A DNA stretch of 64,000 nucleotides. Origin: Tsukamurella spumae. Its GTDB lineage: Bacteria > Actinomycetota > Actinomycetes > Mycobacteriales > Mycobacteriaceae. Every line of letters starts with the position of its first letter. Position 1 is the first letter of the stretch. The notes under the pieces are model-generated. The model was not told the DNA's origin. It ran no database searches and worked only from the letters and a program-made list of their open reading frames with translations. The stretch covers positions 49,489 to 113,488 of the forward strand of contig NZ_JAAXOQ010000013.1 in the NCBI RefSeq assembly GCF_012396015.1, given 5' to 3'. The position numbers were made by a program, and so were the translations under genes. Below, one piece after another: positions 28,371 to 37,732 of this stretch.

Positions 28371-28958
28371 TCACCAGGAACGCATCCCGCACATCCACCA
28401 CTGGCCGCCCAGCGGCACCGGATCAGTGCAGCCCATCCCGTACATGTCCCGCCCCTCCGGGCTCCCGGACGGGCTGTGGATGAATCCGCCCGCATCGTCG
28501 GGGATGCCGGTCCACTGCGGGAAGAACCGCGCGCCGTCGCTCCACTGTGAGGCGAGACCGCCTTCGGTGAGGAACCTCAGATGCACCGGCAACCTGCCGT
28601 AGTAGTCGTCGCCGATATCGACCCTGAGAGCCTGCTCGTACAGCGCCCTGTGCATCGAGAACCACGTCTGCGGCGCGATCCACCACCACGCGCCGATCAC
28701 CGCCGTCGCCGCGACCATGACCGGAACGACGACCAATCCGAGCAGGCCCGCAGCGCCACCCCTGATGAATCCGGTCAGCACCAGGACGAACCCGGCAACG
28801 AAGCAGATCCACGCGATGGGCACGATGAGCAGGTCCAGGATCCACCAGTTCATGCGCAGGAACGAGTGCAGCATCGACACACCCCACAGCGCGAGACCCG
28901 CGAAGACGGTACAGCGGCTGAGGCGCCGACTTCTCCACCAGGGATCGGCGTACATCAA
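28371..28958 (-). CDS. hypothetical membrane protein
   Basis: A 195-residue protein with three predicted transmembrane helices (about 15-35, 40-62 and 70-92), rich in tryptophan at the interfaces (NWWILDLLIVPIAWICFVAG and AVIGAWWWIAP). The C-terminal ~100 residues are hydrophilic, with GGFIHSPSGSPEG and a WWMCGMRSW end. I do not recognise the family. It lies between polA and the HAD gene, all on the minus strand. Confidence 0.75.
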   Translation of the reverse strand: MMYADPWWRSRRLSRCTVFAGLALWGVSMLHSFLRMNWWILDLLIVPIAWICFVAGFVLVLTGFIRGGAAGLLGLVVVPVMVAATAVIGAWWWIAPQTWFSMHRALYEQALRVDIGDDYYGRLPVHLRFLTEGGLASQWSDGARFFPQWTGIPDDAGGFIHSPSGSPEGRDMYGMGCTDPVPLGGQWWMCGMRSW

Positions 28959-28983
28959 TTCATACTGTCACATATATGCGTAA

Positions 28984-31755
28984 CTAATGTGCAGCTTCGT
29001 CCCAGGTGCGGCCGTAGCCCACGGACACCTCGAGCGGCACGGACAGGTCCGCCGCGCTGCCCATCGTGTCCCGGACCAGCGCCTCGAGCTGCTCCCCCTC
29101 ACCGGCGGCGACCTCGAGTACCAGCTCGTCGTGCACCTGGAGCAGCATCCGGGACTTCAGCCCGGCGTCGGCGATCGAGGCCTGCAGCCGGATCATGGCG
29201 ACTTTGATGATGTCGGCAGCGCTGCCCTGGATCGGCGCGTTGAGCGCCATCCGCTCCGCGGCCTCGCGCCGCATACGGTTGGTCGAGGTCAGGTCCGGAA
29301 GGTACCGGCGGCGGCCGTAGATGGTCTCGGTGAACTCGTTGCGCCCCGCCTCGACGACCACGTCCTGCAGGTAGTCGCGCACGCCGCCGAAGCGGGAGAA
29401 GTACGCGTCCATCTGCTCCTTCGCCTCGTCGCGCGAGATCTTCAACTGCGCGGCGAGCCCGAACGCCGAGAGGCCGTAGGCGAGGCCGTACGACATCGCC
29501 TTGACCCGCCGGCGCATATCGGGCGTGACCTCGTCGATCGGGACGCCGAACGCCCGGGAACCGACGAAGTTGTGCAGATCCTCGCCGGTGTTGAACGCCT
29601 CGATGAGCCCCTCGTCGCGCGAGAGGTGCGCCATGATGCGCATCTCGATCTGGCTGTAGTCGGCCGTCATCAGGCGCTCGTAGCCCTCGCCCGCGACGAA
29701 GGCGTGCCGGATCTGCCGCCCCGCCTCGGTGCGCACGGGGATGTTCTGCAGGTTCGGGTCCGTCGAGGACAGCCGGCCGGTGGCCGCGACCGTCTGGTTG
29801 AACGTGGAGTGGATCCGCCCGTCGGAGGCGACCGTCTTGAGCAACCCCTCGACGGTGACCTTGAGCCGGGTGGCGTCGCGGTGCTCGAGCAAGTACTGCA
29901 GGAACGGGTGCGGCTCCTTCTCGTACAGGGCCTCGAGCGCCGCCGCGTCGGTGGTGTAGCCGGTCTTGGTCTTCTTCGTCTTCGGCAGGCCCAGCTTCTC
30001 GAACAGGATCACCTGGAGCTGCTTCGGGGAGCCTAGGTTGATCTGCTCACCGATCTCCTCGAACGCGGCCGCCTCGGCGGCACGGATCCGCTCGCTGAAC
30101 TCGCCGTGCAGCGACTCGAGGTGATCGGTGTCGACCGCGATCCCCGTGGACTCCATGACATCGAGCACCCGCAGCAGCGGCAATTCCATCTCCGCGAGCA
30201 GCGGCCGCGACTCGATGTTGTCGAGCTCGGCGTCCAACGCCGCCGCGAGGTCCACGACGGCACGTGCCCGCAGGATCGCCTGCTGCGCCTTCTCCCCCGC
30301 GGAATCGTCGGGATCGTCCAGCAGCGACAGCTGCGCATCGTCACCCGCGGCCTCGACCCGCAGCTCGCGATGCAGGTAACGCACCGACAGGTCGTCGAGG
30401 TTGAAGCTGCGCTGACCGGGCCGAACCAGGTACGCGGCGATCGCGGTGTCCGAGGTGAGACCGCCGAGCTGCCACCCGCGACTGGCCAGCGCGTGCATCG
30501 CCCACTTGGCCTCGTGCACGGCCTTCGGCTGGGCATCGTCGGCGAGCCAGGCTCCGAGCGCGGCCTCGTCGTGCGGGGTCAGCGAGGCGAGCTCGATGTA
30601 CCCGCCCTCGTCGTCGGGGGCCGCGATCACGACCGCCTCCGCGTCACCGTCGACCACGACCTCCGGGCCGATCACGCCGAGACCGGACCGCGCGCCGGAG
30701 GCGCCGTGCTCGGCCAGCCACTCGGCGACGGTGCCGGGCGCGACGATGCCGCCCGAGATCTCGAAGCCCTCCTCGGCCTCCGGCTCGGTGCTGGCGAGCT
30801 CGGTGAAGATCCGCTCGCGGAGCACCCGGAACTCCAGATCGTCGAACAGCTGGTGGATCGCCTCGCGGTTCCACGGCTGCAGCGCCAGATCCTGCGGCTC
30901 GTACGGCAGCGTCATGTCCCGGACCATCTCGGTGATCTGCCGATTGAGCTGCACCGTCGCGAGGTTCTCGCGCAGCGAGTCCCCCACCTTGCCCTTGACC
31001 TTGTCGACGTTGGTGACCAGGCCCTCGAGACTCTCGTACTCGCGGATCCACTTGGCGGCCGTCTTCTCCCCCACGCCGGGGATGCCGGGCAGGTTGTCCG
31101 ACGGGTCGCCGCGCAGCGCCGCGTAGTCCGGGTACTGCGCCGGGGTGAGGCCGTACTTGGCCTCCACCTCCTCCGGCGTGAAGCGGGTGAGGTCGGAGAC
31201 GCCCTTGCGCGGGTACAGCACCGTCACGTCGTCGTTGACCAATTGCAGCGCGTCCCGATCGCCCGTGACGATGAGCACCTTGAACCCCTGCTCCTGGGCT
31301 CGGGTGGTCATCGTGGCGATGATGTCGTCCGCCTCGAACCCCTCCTGCGCCATGGTGGGGATGCCCATCGCGGCGAGCACGTCCTTGACCACGTCGACCT
31401 GGCCGCGGAAATCGTCCGGCGCGGAGCTGCGCTGCGCCTTGTACTCGGGATACATCTCGGCGCGGAAGGTCTGCCGCGAGACATCGAACGCCGCGGCCAC
31501 GTAGCCCGGCGCCTCCTCCTTGAGGAGCTTGATCAGCATGGAGGTGAAGCCGTACACCGCGTTGGTGGGCTGGCCCGACTTGGTGCGGAACCGGCCACCG
31601 TCGAGCGGGAGCGCGAAGAAGGCGCGGAAGGCCATCGAGTGCCCGTCGATCAACAGCATCGTGGGCTTGGCGCCTCCGCCCGCACCACCCCCCGACGAGC
31701 CGTCGGCCGATCCGGAGGTGGGCGCGACGGTGGTCGAGGAGTTCGCTGAAGTCAC
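28984..31755 (-). CDS. polA: DNA polymerase I
   Basis: Full-length Pol I, 923 residues, for Okazaki-fragment maturation and gap repair. The 5'-3' exonuclease domain (about 30-320) has LLIDGHSMAFRAFFALP and the acidic GFEADDIIATM and VTGDRDALQL. The 3'-5' exonuclease-like domain in the middle lacks the proofreading acids, as in mycobacterial Pol I. The polymerase domain has motif A TADYSQIEMRIMAH, motif B (RRRVKAMSYGLAYG) and motif C LQVHDELVLEV. A glycine/serine-rich leader of ~30 residues precedes the first strand, from a GTG at 31755. It is 9 bp downstream of the GT39 gene. Confidence 0.97.
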   Translation of the reverse strand: MTSANSSTTVAPTSGSADGSSGGGAGGGAKPTMLLIDGHSMAFRAFFALPLDGGRFRTKSGQPTNAVYGFTSMLIKLLKEEAPGYVAAAFDVSRQTFRAEMYPEYKAQRSSAPDDFRGQVDVVKDVLAAMGIPTMAQEGFEADDIIATMTTRAQEQGFKVLIVTGDRDALQLVNDDVTVLYPRKGVSDLTRFTPEEVEAKYGLTPAQYPDYAALRGDPSDNLPGIPGVGEKTAAKWIREYESLEGLVTNVDKVKGKVGDSLRENLATVQLNRQITEMVRDMTLPYEPQDLALQPWNREAIHQLFDDLEFRVLRERIFTELASTEPEAEEGFEISGGIVAPGTVAEWLAEHGASGARSGLGVIGPEVVVDGDAEAVVIAAPDDEGGYIELASLTPHDEAALGAWLADDAQPKAVHEAKWAMHALASRGWQLGGLTSDTAIAAYLVRPGQRSFNLDDLSVRYLHRELRVEAAGDDAQLSLLDDPDDSAGEKAQQAILRARAVVDLAAALDAELDNIESRPLLAEMELPLLRVLDVMESTGIAVDTDHLESLHGEFSERIRAAEAAAFEEIGEQINLGSPKQLQVILFEKLGLPKTKKTKTGYTTDAAALEALYEKEPHPFLQYLLEHRDATRLKVTVEGLLKTVASDGRIHSTFNQTVAATGRLSSTDPNLQNIPVRTEAGRQIRHAFVAGEGYERLMTADYSQIEMRIMAHLSRDEGLIEAFNTGEDLHNFVGSRAFGVPIDEVTPDMRRRVKAMSYGLAYGLSAFGLAAQLKISRDEAKEQMDAYFSRFGGVRDYLQDVVVEAGRNEFTETIYGRRRYLPDLTSTNRMRREAAERMALNAPIQGSAADIIKVAMIRLQASIADAGLKSRMLLQVHDELVLEVAAGEGEQLEALVRDTMGSAADLSVPLEVSVGYGRTWDEAAH

Positions 31756-31764
31756 ACCGGCAGT

Positions 31765-33687
31765 CTAGTGATGGGCGCTGACAGGTTTCGTCAGGTCGTA
31801 CACCGTCGCGCTCCCGACCCTGTGCGCCGCGTAGTTCCGCTGCACCCACGACGCGATGCTCCCGGTCGTCGCGCCCTTTCCGCCGAGATCCACGTCGCGG
31901 CACTGCTCCGGCGGGTCCGCGAGGATCGCGCCCGGCCCGCCGCGCCCCTGCGACGAGGCGATGTAGTAGCGGATCCGGCCCTGCCGCACGTCCGATTGGA
32001 ACTGCGCGAGCGTCGGCGACGGGTCGGCCCCGGTGAAGCCGCCGACGGCCATGACCGGCCGGCGCGATGCCAGCTCCATCGACGCCGCCGACGAGGATCC
32101 GTTCGTGGCGGCCGCCCACGTCGTGTCGGTGTCCTTGAGCAGCGTCGCGAGGCGCGACGAGGACGTCCCCCCGCGACCCCCGCCCCCGTGCGAACCCGAG
32201 GTCGAGACCATCGGGCTGCCGCCGGTCTGCGCGTGGGCGATGCCCGACCACACGTACACGGCCGGCCCCAGCACCATCGACCCGGCGATCAGGCACCAGG
32301 TGACGGCCTCGCGCCACCGCGGACCGTCGGCCCACCGGGTGGCGAGGACCGCACCGAGGGCGATCACCGTCGCGCCGAGCACGACCCACCGGGCCCAGAG
32401 CGCGGCACCGTCGTTCTGGCAGAGCAGCGCGAAGGCCCATCCGCCTCCGGCGCCGATCTGCAGGAGGAGCGCCACCAGTCCGGACCGGTCGCCGCGATGC
32501 TGCCACGCCGTCCACATCCCGATCCCGACGAGTCCGGCGATGCCGGGCGCGACGGACAGGCTGTAGTACGGATGCGCGGCCTGCTTCATCTCGGCGAGCA
32601 GCAGCCCGTCGACCACGGTCCACGTACCGAACAGGATCGCGCCGGCCCGGACCAGGTCGGTGCGGGGCTCCCGCCGGCGCAGCCACAGCACGGCCAGTAG
32701 CGCGACGAGGGCGGCAGGCAGGAGGAAGCTGATCTCCAGGCCCCATTCGCCGGTGAACAGCCGCATCAGGCCCGGCTGTCGGCCGAAGGCGCCGTGCCCG
32801 CCACCGTGCGCGCCGCCATGGCCCTCACCGATGCGATCCCGCAACGCGGTGAGGCAGTCCTGCGGGATCCCCGCGAAACCGCCTCCGCCCTTGTGGTTCT
32901 GCCCCAGCACACGACCGAAGCCGTTGTAGCTGAGCACGAGATCCATGAACGAGTTGTCGGTCGAGCCCGCGAGGTAGGGCCGCGAGTCGGCCGGCCACAG
33001 GATCGTCAGGACGACGAACCACCCGGCGCTGACCACGAGCGCGGCCGCCGCGCCGAGCAGGTGCAGCGCGCGCCTTCGCCAGTCCACCGGCGCGGCGACG
33101 AGGTAGACCAGGCCGAGCGCGGGCAGCACGAGCAGGCCTTCGAGCATCTTCGCCAGGAACGCGAGGCCGAGCGCGACCCCCGCCAGGGCCAGCCAGCGCC
33201 CGCCCCGTCCCTGCAACGCCCGGACCGTGCAGTAGGCGGCGGCCACCATGAGCAGGACCATCGCCGCGTCGGGGTTGTTGAAGCGGAACATCAGCGCGGC
33301 CGCCGGGGTCAGGGCGAGGACGGTGCCGGCGATGAGCCCGGCGGGTTCGCCCGCGAGCCGCCGGACGGCGCCGTACAGCAGGCCGACCGACGCGACGGCC
33401 ATGAGCGCCTGCGGGATCAACATCGACGCGCTGGAGAACCCGAAGACCCGTGCCGAGAGCCCCATCACCCAGATCGACAGCGGCGGCTTGTCCACCGTGA
33501 TCGAGTTCGACGGGTCGAGCGAGCCGAACAGGAGCGCCTTCCAGTCCTCGCTCCCGGCCCACACGGACGCGGCGTAGAAGCCGTTGGCCATCCCGTTCCG
33601 GGTGATCCCCACGAGGTAGATCGCAGCCGTGGCCAGGAGTAGCACGAGCAGCGGCAGATGGCGGCGCACGGCCGCGTTCACAGTCAC
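31765..33687 (-). CDS. GT39-type membrane glycosyltransferase
   Basis: A 640-residue integral membrane glycosyltransferase of the ArnT/PMT type. About eleven transmembrane helices follow the catalytic first loop: GMANGFYAASVWAGSEDWKA then DPSNSITVDKPPLSIWVMGL, where the conserved acidic residue and DKPP motif bind the polyprenyl-phosphate sugar donor. A soluble C-terminal domain (about 495-640) contains AVGGFTGADPSPTLAQFQ and QGRIRYYIA. Two glycine/histidine- and glycine/serine-rich inserts (about 295-310 and 500-512) are unusual. It probably transfers a sugar to cell-wall glycan or protein on the outer face. Confidence 0.88.
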   Translation of the reverse strand: MTVNAAVRRHLPLLVLLLATAAIYLVGITRNGMANGFYAASVWAGSEDWKALLFGSLDPSNSITVDKPPLSIWVMGLSARVFGFSSASMLIPQALMAVASVGLLYGAVRRLAGEPAGLIAGTVLALTPAAALMFRFNNPDAAMVLLMVAAAYCTVRALQGRGGRWLALAGVALGLAFLAKMLEGLLVLPALGLVYLVAAPVDWRRRALHLLGAAAALVVSAGWFVVLTILWPADSRPYLAGSTDNSFMDLVLSYNGFGRVLGQNHKGGGGFAGIPQDCLTALRDRIGEGHGGAHGGGHGAFGRQPGLMRLFTGEWGLEISFLLPAALVALLAVLWLRRREPRTDLVRAGAILFGTWTVVDGLLLAEMKQAAHPYYSLSVAPGIAGLVGIGMWTAWQHRGDRSGLVALLLQIGAGGGWAFALLCQNDGAALWARWVVLGATVIALGAVLATRWADGPRWREAVTWCLIAGSMVLGPAVYVWSGIAHAQTGGSPMVSTSGSHGGGGRGGTSSSRLATLLKDTDTTWAAATNGSSSAASMELASRRPVMAVGGFTGADPSPTLAQFQSDVRQGRIRYYIASSQGRGGPGAILADPPEQCRDVDLGGKGATTGSIASWVQRNYAAHRVGSATVYDLTKPVSAHH

Positions 33688-33727
33688 CCGCTCAGCGTGG
33701 GGCTCCGGTCTGCCCCGTCCCTGGGAC

Positions 33728-34156
33728 CTACCCGGGAGGAAGCTGTGGACGCACGACGACGGTGTCCGCTATGCGCCGTTCCAGGTCCGAGACGTCCGCG
33801 GTGACCGCTTCCAGCGCGGAGGCCTTCTCCGCCTCGGGCAGCGCGGCGATCGTCACGAGCCGGTCGTCGATCTCCTGCGCGCTGACCGTCAGCGTCACCT
33901 GCGCGTCCAGCTGCGCCGCCGACAGCGCACCCACCGGCTGATCGAAGGCGCGCAGCGCCCGGCGGATGCGCCGGTGCAGCCGCGCCTCGGGCACGTGCGA
34001 GCCGGACCAGGACAGCGGGGCGCGCGACGGGAAGGGCATCGCCGCCTCCGCCCGCTGTTGACGCCGACTGTTGCGCACCAGCGCGATCGCGAATCCGGTC
34101 GCGACGACGACGGCCAGCACCACGAGCGCCAGCAGCACAACAATGATCCACGCCAT
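33728..34156 (-). CDS. small membrane-anchored protein of SPFH operon
   Basis: A 142-residue protein with one N-terminal transmembrane helix (about 3-27, rich in V/L/A) and a helical cytoplasmic part with AQLDAQVTLTVSAQEIDDRL and EKASALEAVTADVSDLERRI, which could be coiled coil. No known domain is recognised. It is the third gene of an operon with the zinc-ribbon membrane protein and the SPFH protein, a set resembling ydjH, ydjG and ydjI of Bacillus subtilis. Confidence 0.7.
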   Translation of the reverse strand: MAWIIVVLLALVVLAVVVATGFAIALVRNSRRQQRAEAAMPFPSRAPLSWSGSHVPEARLHRRIRRALRAFDQPVGALSAAQLDAQVTLTVSAQEIDDRLVTIAALPEAEKASALEAVTADVSDLERRIADTVVVRPQLPPG

Positions 34157-34183
34157 GAAAGCTCCTCCTCGCCGCCGCGGCGG

Positions 34184-35431
34184 TCACCCTCCGCGAACCT
34201 GCATGTACAGGTACACCGCGATCCCGATCAACAGCAAGCCCGCGATGATCGCGGAGGCGATCTTGATCGCACTCCAGGGTCGCTGACCTTGCACTTCGCC
34301 GGTGACGCCGTTGACGAACACCTGGAACGGTTTCCCCGCGAAGGTGACCGTGAGCAGCCACACCGGCATCAACAGGTAGAGGAAGTCGATCGACTGGTAC
34401 ACCGGGTTCATCCGGGTGACCCGCTGCTCGTCGCCGCCGATGTCGCGGCGCACGGTGTTCTCGATGATGCCCTCGATCCGGGGCCTCGCCTGGGCCTCGA
34501 AGACCTGGGCCGCGTCACCGTCGTAGGTCCGGGCGAGATGCCCGGCGACGAACTCGGGCGTGTAGGTCACGGCCTGCTCGGCGGGCCAGGGCTCGAGCTC
34601 ACGGACCCGCGCGGAGTCGAGCCCCGTGTTGGCCGACTCCGCGAGCTGCCGGATGCTGTCGTGCACCCGCCCGCTCACGGGCCACCAGTCGGTGTAGGTC
34701 TCGATGTTGCCGTCGCGGTCACGCCGCGTGCGATGCATGCCGCGCGCACCGGAGTAGTCGGTGCTCACCTCCGCGTCGTAGCTGTAGTACGAGAGGTAGA
34801 CGCTGCTGAACGACCCGAGGACGCGGTACTTCTTGAACTCGCGCGGCGCGAACCAGCGGCTGTTCACCCAGGCCTCGATGTTGTGCCGCGCCTGCTCGTC
34901 GCCGACCCGGAGCGGCAGGATGCCGTCGATCGGGATCCGGGCGGGCGCGACCTGCACGTCCGTCCGCTGGATCGGGGTGTTGCAGTACGGGCACCGGGTG
35001 GCGGTCAGGGTGCCGCTGAACAGCGTGTGGCCGCCGCAGTTCTGGCACACCACCTCGCGGTCGACCACCTGCACCTGCGCCACGGACCGCGCCTGCGCGT
35101 ACAGGGCGTTCATGGTGGGGCCCAGCGGGTGCGGCTGCAGCACCTTGGTCGTGTCGAGCAGTATCGGGTAGGTGCTTCCGCAGCTGGGCGAACGGAGCTT
35201 GCCGATCGTCGGGTCGTAGACCAGGGCGTCGCCGCAGTTCGCACACGGGTAGGTGCGGGTCTGCTCGGTGACCTGCACCATCTCCCGGTCGTTGGCCGAC
35301 GGTACGCCGGGCACCAGTTGCCGGGGCCGCGCCGGATCCGGTCCGACGGTGCGCGGCTGGTGCCCGGGCCCCGGCCGGTCGCCGGGGCTCGGTGGCCCGG
35401 GGGTTCCGGGCAGCGGGGGCGGCACCGTCAT
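34184..35431 (-). CDS. zinc-ribbon membrane protein (YdjG-like)
   Basis: A 415-residue protein. A proline-rich leader (about 1-45) precedes two zinc ribbons: the first is CANC at about 63-66 followed by SPSCGS, where one expected cysteine is serine; the second is complete, CQNC ... CPYC (about 128-152). A middle domain (about 170-330) is followed by two hydrophobic segments near the C-terminus (LLMPVWLLTVTFAG and IASAIIAGLLLIGIAVYL). This architecture matches YdjG-type proteins that sit with an SPFH protein at the membrane. It starts 2 bp after the SPFH gene's stop. Confidence 0.78.
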   Translation of the reverse strand: MTVPPPLPGTPGPPSPGDRPGPGHQPRTVGPDPARPRQLVPGVPSANDREMVQVTEQTRTYPCANCGDALVYDPTIGKLRSPSCGSTYPILLDTTKVLQPHPLGPTMNALYAQARSVAQVQVVDREVVCQNCGGHTLFSGTLTATRCPYCNTPIQRTDVQVAPARIPIDGILPLRVGDEQARHNIEAWVNSRWFAPREFKKYRVLGSFSSVYLSYYSYDAEVSTDYSGARGMHRTRRDRDGNIETYTDWWPVSGRVHDSIRQLAESANTGLDSARVRELEPWPAEQAVTYTPEFVAGHLARTYDGDAAQVFEAQARPRIEGIIENTVRRDIGGDEQRVTRMNPVYQSIDFLYLLMPVWLLTVTFAGKPFQVFVNGVTGEVQGQRPWSAIKIASAIIAGLLLIGIAVYLYMQVRGG

Positions 35432-35433
35432 CG

Positions 35434-36549
35434 CTATGCCCGCGGAGGCAGCGGCGGCGGGGTCTGCCCGAAGATCGAGGCGAGCGCCGGGACCTGTCCC
35501 GCGGGCGTCCAGCCCGTGAGCGCCGGCGACCAGACCAGGGTCTGCGGCGTGAGGTTCATCCCGCGCAGTTGCTCGATCGGGAACGGGCCCGCGGACTGTC
35601 CGTTCTGCTCGACGTGGAAGACCTGCGCGTTCGGCAGCGGCGGCGGTGTCCCGGGAGCCCCCTGCTGGTTCTGGAAGTTCTGGGCGAACTGCTGGCCCAT
35701 CGCCATGCCCATGCCCGCGCCCATGAACTGGCCGGCACCCCCGCCGCCCTCATTGGTGGCAGCGCCGAGCATCGAGTCCGCGGCCCTGCCCTGCTGGAAG
35801 CGGTTCATATCGCCGACGTTGCCGTAGTAGCCCTTCTCCTCGACACCGCGCGCGACGCCGCGGGTCATGGCCTGGGTGATCTCGTCGGGCAGCGAGATGT
35901 TCATCTCGATCGCCTCGCAGGCGAGGCCGTACTGCTGGGCGAACTTCGACTGGACGTACTCCTGCAGCTTCGCGGCGAGCTCGCGCTGGCGGGCCTGCAG
36001 GTCGATCGCGCCGACGCCGGTCTCGATGAGCATCTCCGAGAACGCGGTGGAGATGGTGCGGCGCAGGAGTTCGGCGATCTCGTCGGAGTCGACGTTCGAG
36101 TCGGTGCCGATCACCTGGCGCAGGAAGGTGGGCGCGTCGACGACGCGCACCACGCACAGCCCGTTCGCCCGGACCTGGACCATGCCGAAGTCGTTGTCCC
36201 GGATCGTGATCGGATTGGGCGTGCCCCACCGCAGGTCGGTGATGGGGCGGCTGTTGATGAAATAGACCTCGCTGCGGAACGGGCTCTTGAAGCCGTGCGG
36301 CCAGCCCTGCAGCGTGGACATGATCGGCATGTTCTCGGAGACCAGCTGGTAGTTGCCGGGTCCGTAGCGGTCCGCCAGCTGCCCGCGGTAGACGAACAGC
36401 GCCTCCTGCCCCTCGCGCACGATGAGCTGTGCGCCGTTCTTGATCTCGTTGTTGTAGCGCGGGAAGCGCCACGCCATCGTCGACCTGCTGTCGTCGAGCC
36501 ATTCGATGATGTCGACGAGCTCGCCGCGGACCCTGTCCATGATCCCCAT
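35434..36549 (-). CDS. SPFH-domain protein with C-terminal GYF_2 domain (YdjI-like)
   Basis: A 371-residue protein. Residues about 30-250 form an SPFH/band-7 (virion core YdjI-like) domain, e.g. FPRYNNEIKNGAQLIVREGQ, LFVYRGQLADRYGPGNY and LACEAIEMNISLPDEITQ. A glycine/methionine/glutamine-rich linker (about 265-310) leads to a GYF_2 domain (VEQNGQSAGPFPIEQLRG and LVWSPALTGWTPAGQV), a peptide-binding module. It heads the operon with the zinc-ribbon and small membrane proteins. Related operons scaffold membrane patches and help recruit the PspA envelope-stress protein; no pspA is present here. Confidence 0.87.
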   Translation of the reverse strand: MGIMDRVRGELVDIIEWLDDSRSTMAWRFPRYNNEIKNGAQLIVREGQEALFVYRGQLADRYGPGNYQLVSENMPIMSTLQGWPHGFKSPFRSEVYFINSRPITDLRWGTPNPITIRDNDFGMVQVRANGLCVVRVVDAPTFLRQVIGTDSNVDSDEIAELLRRTISTAFSEMLIETGVGAIDLQARQRELAAKLQEYVQSKFAQQYGLACEAIEMNISLPDEITQAMTRGVARGVEEKGYYGNVGDMNRFQQGRAADSMLGAATNEGGGGAGQFMGAGMGMAMGQQFAQNFQNQQGAPGTPPPLPNAQVFHVEQNGQSAGPFPIEQLRGMNLTPQTLVWSPALTGWTPAGQVPALASIFGQTPPPLPPRA

Positions 36550-36756
36550 GTGCGCTTCTCACCCTCCGTCGCGGTTGTCGGAATCCACGATAGCCATGCG
36601 GCTTGGCGGCGGCTGAGCGCTTGCTGATCCCGGGCATTGCGCTCTCGCAGATTCGTGGCTTCGCGTGTCGAACACTTCACAGCACATTCACGTCGTCCAC
36701 GTCATAGGCTGCATCCGGCCCCACCACGGGGATCTCCGCTGAGAAAGGTGCATTCC

Positions 36757-36939
36757 ATGGCAGGCAAGTTCGAGGTGTACGAGGACAACGCGGGCAAGTT
36801 CCGGTTCCGACTCAAGGCCGGAAACGGCGAGGTCGTGGCGTCAGGCCAGGGCTACACCTCGCGCAAGGGCGCCCACGACGGTGCCGCCGCGGTGCAGCGC
36901 GCCGCCGAGGGCGCGAAGGTGGTCGACGTCGAGGAGTGA
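36757..36939 (+). CDS. YegP/DUF1508 family protein
   Basis: A 60-residue protein consisting of one DUF1508 (YegP) repeat: KFEVYEDNAGKFRFRLKAGN then GEVVASGQGYTSRKGAHDG. The family folds as a small beta-beta-alpha unit, usually in tandem pairs; here there is a single copy. Function is unknown, often stress-linked. GAGAAAGG precedes the ATG at 36757. A strong hairpin follows the stop. Confidence 0.88.
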   Translation: MAGKFEVYEDNAGKFRFRLKAGNGEVVASGQGYTSRKGAHDGAAAVQRAAEGAKVVDVEE

Positions 36940-36956
36940 CCGCACTCCTCACCGGA

Positions 36957-36993
36957 CTCGGGGAGGGCACCGCGCGCCGGCGCCCTCCCCGAG
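36957..36993 (+). terminator. terminator after yegP-like gene
   Basis: A perfect 12-bp stem (36957-36968 with 36982-36993) around a GC-rich loop, 18 bp after the stop. It isolates the YegP-like gene from the MerR promoter downstream. Confidence 0.75.
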
Positions 36994-37011
36994 GCGTCTG
37001 ACCAGCAGGGC

Positions 37012-37042
37012 TTGACCTTGACACCGTGACAAGGTCTGCAAT
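37012..37042 (+). promoter_or_regulatory. MerR-type promoter with 19-bp spacer
   Basis: A -35 TTGACC (37012-37017) and a -10 TGCAAT (37037-37042) are separated by 19 bp, the over-long spacer of MerR-activated promoters. The spacer is filled by a 23-bp near-perfect inverted repeat (37014-37036; arms GACCTTG and CAAGGTC). It drives the HEAT-repeat gene and the MerR gene behind it, so the regulator controls its own operon. Confidence 0.78.
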
Positions 37043-37070
37043 CGAGCCACCGACGAAGGAGGTGGCCCCG

Positions 37071-37703
37071 ATGGCCCAGAACCCGCTCGACCACACGAAT
37101 CCCTCGATCCGCCTGCGCGCGGCTCTCGAGGCGGGCTCGGCCGCGGATCCCGCGGTGGCCGGGGCGTTGGTGGCGCGGTGCGCCGTGGAACCGGACTTCT
37201 TCGTCCGCGACATGCTCACCTGGGCGCTGACCCGGCTGCCCGCCGGGACGACCGTGCCGCTGCTCCGAGCGGAACTCGCCTCGCCGGTGGCGCAGGCCCG
37301 CGGCCAGGCCCTGCACTCGCTGTCCAAGATCGGCGGCGCCGAGGCCGCGGCCGCATGGTCGACGGTGCTCGGGCTGGTCGCCGACCCCGACGACGAGGTC
37401 GCGAGGGCAGCGTGGCGCACCGTCGTCGCGCTGGCCGGCGGGACGGAGGACCGACGGTCCGCCGCGCCCGCCCTGGTAGCGCAGCTCGGGCGCGGCGACG
37501 CGGACACCCGGCTCAGTCTGAGCCGCGCGATCCTCGGGCTCGGCGACGAGGGTGCGGCGGCGCTGGAGTCCGTGTCGGCGCCGACGGACGCCGTCCGCGA
37601 GCACGTCGCGGATACGATCCGATTGCTCGAGGACCCGGATTCCGGGTTCGCGGGCTCGGTGCACGAGGCGCGGCGCGTGGCGGCGCTCGGCCGGACGGAG
37701 TGA
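37071..37703 (+). CDS. HEAT-repeat protein
   Basis: A 210-residue soluble protein of tandem helical HEAT repeats (TVPLLRAELASPVAQARGQA then LHSLSKIGGAEAAAAWSTVL, and a similar VADPDDEVARAAWRTVVALA). Such repeats are protein-interaction scaffolds. I start at the ATG at 37071 with GAAGGAGG upstream, downstream of the MerR promoter. Its partner is probably the MerR regulator 29 bp downstream, whose C-terminal half is also HEAT-like, suggesting that the two interact. Confidence 0.85.
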   Translation: MAQNPLDHTNPSIRLRAALEAGSAADPAVAGALVARCAVEPDFFVRDMLTWALTRLPAGTTVPLLRAELASPVAQARGQALHSLSKIGGAEAAAAWSTVLGLVADPDDEVARAAWRTVVALAGGTEDRRSAAPALVAQLGRGDADTRLSLSRAILGLGDEGAAALESVSAPTDAVREHVADTIRLLEDPDSGFAGSVHEARRVAALGRTE

Positions 37704-37732
37704 GCGGCAGGCGGACCGGGCGGAGGCGGACG

